A stretch of 64,000 bases of DNA, from the NCBI RefSeq assembly GCF_030704535.1, contig NC_081823.1, positions 1,396,501-1,460,500 of the forward strand. Reading direction: 5' to 3'. Shown piece after piece: positions 57,301-64,000 of this stretch (position 1 is its first letter; every line of letters starts with the position of its first letter). Source of the stretch: Vitis vinifera (lineage: Eukaryota; Streptophyta; Magnoliopsida; Vitales; Vitaceae). The notes beneath the pieces were generated by a model. The model saw only the letters and a list, made by a program, of their open reading frames with translations, was not told the DNA's origin and did not search any database. A program made the translations under genes and the position numbers.

Positions 57301-57600
57301 CAGTCATCTTCAAGCTTTGCCTTTCTTTCTTGGCCTGTACGCCCAGGACAGGGGCCACAATGCTTCTCCATAGGGGGTCAGGGATCCATTTTTCCCGGAA
57401 CAAAGCTTGGTCACTATCCTTTTTATCATCTCAATTTGGTGCCATCTGCTGTTCTTTTTCCCTTTTGGGATTATCAAGAGATCTTCTTCAACCTCATTCT
57501 CAGCAGAATTTTGGGTCCCAACATGATAATGGCTATGCATAGCTTTGGGAAAAACGGTCTGCTTTTTAAATCCTACTTGCAAGTTTGTTCGAACTAAGCC
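54319..57600. other. Long spacer without a supported gene
   Basis: Near-average base composition, unlike the A/T-rich spacers, but no open frame shows a recognisable family. Bases 56940-57110 (including KLGYDGMLEKWPLQTPVPAE on the plus strand) and 57120-57420 look faintly coding and may be remnants or an untranslated transcript. A direct repeat lies at 55469-55620. Confidence 0.35.
55469..55620 (+). repeat. Direct repeat, two units ~93 bp apart
   Basis: GCTTTGACAGCTTGATC(G/T)GATTAC and GTTTGATTGTGTTTGATCCT occur in both units (about 55470-55531 and 55562-55618). Confidence 0.85.
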
Positions 57601-57936
57601 CTACTCCTCTCACACGGGAAAAGAGAGAACACGAAGGTTTTGTTTGCCAATGATTTAGAAAACTTTTTGAATATTCAAATATGAAAAATATTTTTTCTTA
57701 GAATTCTTTTTTAAAAAGCAAGAGGAAATATCTCAAATGTCTTTCAAAAAACATGTTTTTTGAAACAAGTTTTTTAAAAAACTGTTTTCTATCGAAAGAT
57801 TATCAAATATTTTAAAAAAAAATTATTTTCAAAAACAGTTTCGAAGGTTTTCTTTCAATTTTGCAACGTAAAACATTGGAAGGGAAATATAAATTATTTA
57901 TAAATCTAATATACCATTAATGGACTGGATGGTGTT

Positions 57937-57940
<4 letters not shown>

Positions 57941-57989
<49 letters not shown>
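57941..57989. repeat. TA microsatellite
   Basis: About 24 TA units with one G interruption. Confidence 0.93.
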
Positions 57990-58270
57990 TTTTTCCTTTA
58001 ATTTGAAGATGAAGCAACACCTGAAATTGTGGGTTGAAAAAGGTTAGGTGAGTTTATATTAATAGGACAAATTTAAAAGAGCTTCTAATAAGAATTGTGT
58101 TTACTTTTAGTTAAAATAGGATAAGTTAAGAAGAGCATCTTGTGTTACCAAATCATTTGTATCATTTTTCTACCAAAAATTAAGAATGGCTCGTCTCTCC
58201 TTTGGTATAAAAGTTGGAAAATGTCAAAGTATTGTGGTGGTATCAAACGAATGATTTGTACCATTAAAGC

Positions 58271-58595
58271 TATGTTTGGTTCTCAGAAAATTTGAGAGAA
58301 AATATAAAGGAAAGAAAATATAAAAAAAAAAATATAAGGAAAAAAAAAGTGAAGGAAAATAAAAAATGGATTAAAAATTGATAAGTTATTTTTATTTTTT
58401 ACTTCAAACTCATTTTATTTATTTTAACTCATTAATATAAAGATTAAATAATTTTAAAATACATAAATTTTTAATTAATTTTAATTATATTTATTTATTT
58501 ATTTTATATTTTTCATAGGACAATCAAACATGAAAAAATCATTTTCTTTTGTATTTTTTTTCTTTCCTTAGTATTTTTCTGGAACCAAAAATAAC
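58271..58595. mobile_element. MITE, family B
   Basis: Left end TATGTTTGGTTCTCAGAAAA; right end TATTTTTCTGGAACCAAAAA then TAAC. Terminal inverted repeats match those at 41377-41565. About 325 bp, A/T-rich interior. Confidence 0.68.
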
Positions 58596-60400
58596 CTAAA
58601 TATATATAGTAAGATATAAGCATATGAATAGGGATATAAATGAATGTGATCAATAAAAGATACAAATAAAATAAATTATAATATAAACAATGAGATCGAA
58701 AAATATATATACGGTATAGGGATTTTAAGAAGTGTTTTTAATTTTTTTTATACTTTAAAGATAAAAAAATTTTAAGTGTTAAAAAAATTAGAAATATTTT
58801 ATAAAATCACTGTTAAACATACTCTAAATATTTATTTGTATATTTTTTTATATTTTATTTTTTATTTAAAAAAAACATTTAAATAGAAGTAACGCATTAT
58901 TTTATGTTTTTAAAAAATCACTATGGGGCAAATGTATTTATACTAAATAATGAATAAATTTGAATTTCATTGAGACAATGGAATAGAAGAGAAAATGACA
59001 ACCATGCATAGTTCTTTTATTTATTTATTTATTTATTTATTTTTAGGGTTTTGAACATAAGGCTTAATAAGAGGATCATTTTTAATATAATTAATAATCA
59101 TATAAAATACAATTATAATAATTAAAATAATGGGAAAACAAAACATAAGTGCCAATAGTATATAAAAAAACTTTAGTGGATACAAAAATAAATGAGAAGT
59201 GCCATTTAAAAAAAAAAAAAAAACTACATAGGCCTTTGGTCTACTATTTCTTATTTAAACAATTATTTTAAAATAATTAACATTGATTATAAATTCCTCC
59301 AACACATCAACTTCTTCCTTTTAAAAAAATAAATAAATATATTTTTTTCAACTTAGAGGTCATTCGAAGAAAATGATATAATTCTGACATAAAAAAAAAT
59401 TGAGGTGAGTGATGTAAAATTAATATGATTATTTAAGAAATTAAAAAAATTAATATAAAGAGTGAGAGGACATTGATACAAATAGAATATTATGAAGATA
59501 TGAGTCATGACATCACATTATATAGTAGTGGGGTATATATGCCACCATGAATTATGAAGGAGAGATTGCAAACTGTGTGACACCCTGTGGTGATGATTTC
59601 ATGTGATCATTCTAATCTCATAGAAACATTTAAAAATTAAGGGAAAAAAAAAAATCAAATCCCTAACCCTAATTGGAAAATTTTGCATGACCCTAAATTT
59701 TAAGGGTTTTTATGAGTCCATGCAAGCTATAAAACAATACTGTAAAAAAAAATGATAAAGAAAATGATTTTCTAATATTTAAATTTTAGAAAAGATGTTA
59801 AATATTTTTCAATTTCATTTTTCTTAAATAAATGTAAGAAAAAATTACATAGTTGGTGTCATGTGATATATTTCTTATTTATTATTTTAAAAAATAAAAA
59901 CTTTAATACAAAAAGTAGAAATTTATGATATATTTCGATATTTTAAAATTTTGACAATACAAAAACCTTTTATTTCCTTAAATTTTAAAAATTTTGAAAG
60001 AAAAGATATTTACCTATTTTTTTTGCATAAAGATTCTAACATTTTATGTAAGACTTTAAACTTCTAAAAATAAAAGTAAAAAAATATATCCAAACATACA
60101 CTCGATAATTTAATTTTCTTTCCATCATTTTTTTTTTTACAAACAATTAAATAATAAAAAATTTTATAAATTTTTCTTATATTTTTTCTTCCTTAAACTT
60201 TCCAAGGTGCCCAAGAGAAAATATAGAGATAAGAAAATACTATAAGAAGGAGAAAATGATCACAAGAGAGCTTGTAATTAAAATAGAAATTTAACGAACA
60301 ATTCAAAGAAAACATATGAAAGAAAACATCCTAATTTACTGCAAATACTTCCATAATATCCCAAAATGACATTGTTGCAACTTTCTTACCTTCCAATCAT

Positions 60401-61354
60401 TCAAAATTTGAGAATACAACTGCAGAATCAAAAGTCCTGCATTGACATATATATCTATATATTTATATATATATTGATATAGTTCAAGGTGACCAATTTA
60501 ACTGCATGTAATAATACTAATCATCCTCTCTTTCGCTTCTTCGATCGGGCTTCATCAACTTAATGAAGCTTTAACTCTCATCAAGATGATAAATGAGTAC
60601 ATGCATAGAAAGACATCAAAGACTTGACCATGATCACTGAAGAGTTGGACAGCAACATCATATACTAGACATGGTAGAACTCCAAAATATAGAGGGTCGA
60701 ATTCTCTGACTTGGACATGATATGGGGCCTGAAAGACAAGTCAAGATTCGATATGTAGATCAGAAAACGATATGGAAAGAGGTCATGAAGACTTAGGAGT
60801 ATGCTATGCTACTATGCACAGGGTGAAAAAATGCATCTCAAAAGTCATGAAGCAACTCAGCCATGCTATTTCTTAGCTCTATTACTGTCCAGAACTGACA
60901 AATTTTCCATCATATTCATGAAGAAAAAGATTTGGTATACTCGTGAGGTTTTGGGAAGATGTTTATGGATGAATTTTGTTTACAACCAATACTCGTGGGG
61001 TGTGATCACTACAAAGACATGGAGACTAATTTATGATATATGGATCAGAATTTGCTCATCTCATTGGAGACAAAAGACAACATTGTTTTGGTACAAAGGA
61101 CAAACACATATAACATTACCAAACAAAAGGACATTCACATGGAAGAGATTTTAAAGACGAGAAAGATTTTGTATGGCAGATAAGATCTCCATAAAACTGT
61201 ATGAGAAAATCTTCAAGAATATCTAAGAGTCTACCATAGTGATCCTATTGTATAAAGAGTATGACCAACAAACAACCACATTAATTGATTAATTAATTAA
61301 ATATTTGGTTTATCCTATTGTCTAGGTGATCTCCATTTATGAATATTTTTTCTT
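60401..61354. other. Spacer downstream of the LSH gene
   Basis: Less A/T-biased than its left neighbour, with open frames up to 117 codons, but none has a recognisable domain. Possibly transcribed or an unknown repeat. Confidence 0.3.
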
Positions 61355-61460
61355 TGGAGGAGGGAGGGAGGGAGAGGGAGAGGGAGAGGGAGAGGTCTCC
61401 AATTATATATGAATACTTTTTGTTTGGAAGAGAGAGAGGGGGAGAGAGGTGGAGAGAGGG
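61355..61460. repeat. Purine-rich GGGAGA/GAGAGA tracts in a ~65-bp direct duplication
   Basis: TCTCCATTTATGAATATTTT plus a GGGAGA run (to about 61395) is repeated as TCTCCAATTATATATGAATA plus a GAGAGAGG run (61396-61460). Confidence 0.75.
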
Positions 61461-62067
61461 ACATTGTCTAATGTATATATATACATGTGTGTGTGTGTTT
61501 GTGTAATGTGCATCCATGGCGGGCAGAAAAATCACTCAGAATCCCAAAAGAGCCAACTCTAGAGAAAAGCAAACATGCAGATGAAAATTATTTAACTGGG
61601 AAACCCCCAAAACAAACTGGACTTTGCATGAGAGAAAGAGAGAAAAAGAGATTTTCCCACTGTTTCCATTGTCCCAAATGATTGTGAGAGGAAAAAGATG
61701 CCCAGGTAAAGTTAGGAAGCACAGTCATATTCTCCCTCTTTACTCTCAAAGATTACTAACAACTATGCAAATTAGGGTTTCTGAACCATCTCCAAGACTC
61801 CAACTAGGGTTTATCTATGAAGAGAATGAGATTCCCTCTCCCCCATTTCTCAATAAAATAAACCCTAATCAACGACTGATTCTCCCTCTTTTCTCAGGTT
61901 TTTTTTTCTCCTTAGCCAATGATATGAACCAGAGTTTTCTTATATATATAGAGATTTCTAATACCTTCATTGTATATTATTATCATATTCCATTATTTCC
62001 ATGGAGCTGAACTTGTGTATATAACTAAATGGGATGATTACCATTTTCTCGGGAAAGCTGGAAAGAA

Positions 62068-62604
62068 TCACATGGACTGCATCGGAAAGTTCGACTCATC
62101 GCTGTTCGCCTTCATTTGATTTCTCTTTTTCTTCTTCTTCTTATACGGGACACCCCTCGCCTTGGCTTGGGAGTCCCTCACTTCGCGTAAATAAATCCGA
62201 ATTGCCCCACTGGCAAAAGGGTTTTTCTCAGGTAATCCTCCATTTTCTTCATAAGCAGCTCTGAGGCGACCGATTAGGGCATCAAGGCTGCCCCAAGCTT
62301 GTTTCAATGGACAAGTACAAGGACCAGGTGGTTCAGGTTGCCCAAAATAGACACAGCCTTGTAGGTGCACCTTAGTCTTTCCGAACTGATCAAGATATCG
62401 AAGAAAATCGAGTACTTGGTTGGAGTTGCACTGGGCGAGGGCAACTGGGGGTCTTTGATTCTTCAAGAACTGTCCAAAGGTGTTCCAGTCTCGCCGCTTC
62501 TGCGACTCGTACCGACTCAGTGGTGGCGGTTGCTGCTGCTGATCTTCAGCAGAGGATCGAGTCGACGACCCTTCTCCTGTGTCCTTTCCTTTGTTGCTTG
62601 ACAT
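62068..62604 (-). CDS. ALOG-domain transcription regulator, LIGHT-DEPENDENT SHORT HYPOCOTYLS (LSH) family
   Basis: 178 residues from the ATG at 62604, intronless as usual for the family. ALOG proteins are plant nuclear DNA-binding regulators of organ boundaries, meristem and inflorescence form. The ALOG domain spans about 31-154: [37 protein letters not shown], the zinc-ribbon insert with H80, C84, C96 and C98, then [19 protein letters not shown] and [24 protein letters not shown] nuclear signal (155-161) follows directly. The N-terminus (1-30) is Gln/Pro/Ser-rich and variable. The start fits family convention, although the frame stays open upstream to an ATG at 62880. LSH3/LSH4-like is likely, but I cannot assign the exact member. 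Confidence 0.95.
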   Translation of the reverse strand: MSSNKGKDTGEGSSTRSSAEDQQQQPPPLSRYESQKRRDWNTFGQFLKNQRPPVALAQCNSNQVLDFLRYLDQFGKTKVHLQGCVYFGQPEPPGPCTCPLKQAWGSLDALIGRLRAAYEENGGLPEKNPFASGAIRIYLREVRDSQAKARGVPYKKKKKKRNQMKANSDESNFPMQSM

Positions 62605-64000
62605 ATCAGATGAATTCCCAAGCAAGATGAAGAAGAAGATGGTGGGAGAAGAAGAAAAAGAAGAAGAAGATAGCAGAATTGCTGTGGGAAAAAGGATGGA
62701 GATCACATCATGGGGCTGCTGAGGAGACATGCCATGGGACCTATGAAAGTGCTTTAGCTCCTCTTTTTCTTCCTCCCTCACATTATTTTCTTCCTTTAAT
62801 TGTACTATTAGCATTAACAATACTTCTCTTTTTTTTCTATATATTTTTAATAATGTTTCCATCATCAAAGCAATCATCATGGAATAAACTAGCCCAATTG
62901 GTGACAATGTTTAAAACCTGGTCACTAGGTTTCTACTGCTGCAAATTAATAACCCGGCCTAGGGTGGATTCACCTGGGACATTTCTTCTCGTTTGGGAAG
63001 CGACACGGGAAAATTTACCCAATCTAGAAAATAGTGATTGCATGTTCTCAGTATCTCACTCACATTAATACAATAATTATAAGTTCATGATAGAAAGCAT
63101 CAAGCAAATTGATATCCATAAGTCTAGAGACGTGACTCAGAAGTAGCTAGCTAGCTTCAACTATAACAATATTCCTATCTTGCTTTTGCATTTAATTGGT
63201 AGAAATGATAGGTGATATGTGTACCCCATCCTGTTAGTACTAATTTGCAAGCTTGAATTTGAATTACAAATTTATAAAAATATATTTATGCATTAAAGAT
63301 TATCCAAAGCTACATAAGATGGGAAAAGATATTTCACTAACTTGTCATGATATATGTGTGTGTGTGTGTGTGACAAAGATCATATGATATAAAAGCAGAT
63401 TGTTTTCTAGGGTACTGCTCTAGGAGCTGTTTGGTTCATTTCAAACTTTCACCAACATTTTTGGCTGGCTTCATATTTTGCTATGTCCTCGAGTTCATTT
63501 TAGAGGATTGATTGGTGTAATACCTTTAAATGGTACACAAAACAAAATTGAATTGCTTAAAACTCAGTCCCAGTTTTGAACCCTTTGATTTTGACTCAAT
63601 AGGTGGAGGGGGGTAGCCAGATATGGTGCCCAGGATTAGATGGTTGACCCTCAAAGATTCTCACCCATATTATAATCAAATTATGATCAAGTCACAGCCT
63701 GGTTAAGAAAAGACTCCAAATGCCCTATACCAATGCGCCACATAAGCAAAAAAAATTTAAAAAAATTATACGGTTACCATCGGACCGGGCCTTCACCGTT
63801 CAATCGAAGACACCCGGTAACCCTAGCGGATTTTCATAATATGATTGCCACCACCATCACCACTACTATTGCAACCATTGATAAGGGTTAATGATACTAA
63901 ATAATACTCAACTGTAGTACTAGTGTTAGTGATGTTTTTGTTTGTTTCTAGTATGGTGTTTGCTTTATATTTCATGTAGCTTTTGGAAGTTTTACCATAA
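62605..64000. other. 5' leader and promoter region of LSH gene
   Basis: The first ~300 bp keep the LSH frame open (in-frame ATGs at 62880, 62877 and 62730). Further upstream no gene is seen. TG and CT short repeats occur (e.g. 63354-63372). Confidence 0.4.

Larger units (their letters stand above)
57601..60400. other. AT-rich spacer
   Basis: Microsatellites and MITE-like sequence; no gene. A self-complementary region lies at 57650-57850, an AT run at 57941-57989, and an ATTT run near 59022-59043. Confidence 0.45.

Noticed and set aside
60801-61154. 117-codon plus-strand ORF
   Set aside because: No recognisable domain and no coding bias I could support; left as spacer.
1-64000. tRNA, rRNA or other structured RNA genes
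   Set aside because: I saw no complete cloverleaf or rRNA-like stretch; the only pol III boxes found belong to the SINE at 9879-9962.

Overview
This is a piece of nuclear DNA from a flowering plant, most likely a woody eudicot. Grapevine (Vitis) is my best guess, judging from the general look of the genes, LINE tails and MITEs, but I could not run a search. The evidence is spliced genes with GT-AG introns, plastid transit peptides, plant-only families (ALOG/LSH, PNGase A-type proteins, ZDP), AT-rich spacers, Copia elements, LINEs, a tRNA-derived SINE and many MITE-like inverted-repeat elements.

Layout. 1-219 (-): first coding exon of a multiprotein bridging factor 1 gene that runs off the left edge. 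0.5-8.4 kb: a spacer with a young, internally reduced Copia element (1492-5470, 5-bp target duplication), two short coding-like remnants I cannot name, and several MITEs. 8.86-12.03 kb (-): a five-exon acidic, zinc-finger-like nuclear protein gene of unknown function. Its last intron contains a 499-bp tandem duplication of an exon block whose extra exons lack splice acceptors, plus a SINE. 12.1-16.9 kb: AT-rich DNA with two tandem-repeat arrays. 16.95-23.37 kb (+): complete 12-exon polynucleotide 3'-phosphatase ZDP gene. 24.6-26.4 kb (-): single-exon, plastid-targeted acidic protein. 27.8-32.0 kb (+): eight-exon Rab3GAP regulatory-subunit-like protein. 34.28-36.07 and 38.72-40.56 kb (+): tandem intronless PNGase A-like genes, the first with a duplicated core promoter. 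42.7-46.5 kb: an old, decayed Copia element rich in internal repeats. 47.8-53.6 kb (+): six-exon chloroplast uroporphyrinogen decarboxylase gene whose second intron holds a dead LINE with a second LINE fragment nested in it and a triplicated segment. 53.6-62 kb: spacer with direct repeats, microsatellites and a MITE. 62.07-62.60 kb (-): intronless ALOG/LSH transcription factor gene.

The genes are ordinary, separately transcribed housekeeping and developmental genes: transcription co-activation, DNA end repair, plastid function, vesicle traffic, glycoprotein processing, tetrapyrrole synthesis and organ-boundary control. They form no operon or shared pathway. I found no clear new multi-gene system. 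The most distinctive signals are local duplications acting on gene structure: the exon-block duplication with dead acceptors, the doubled TATA region, the 96-bp in-frame coding repeat, and the in-frame upstream starts of ZDP and LSH.
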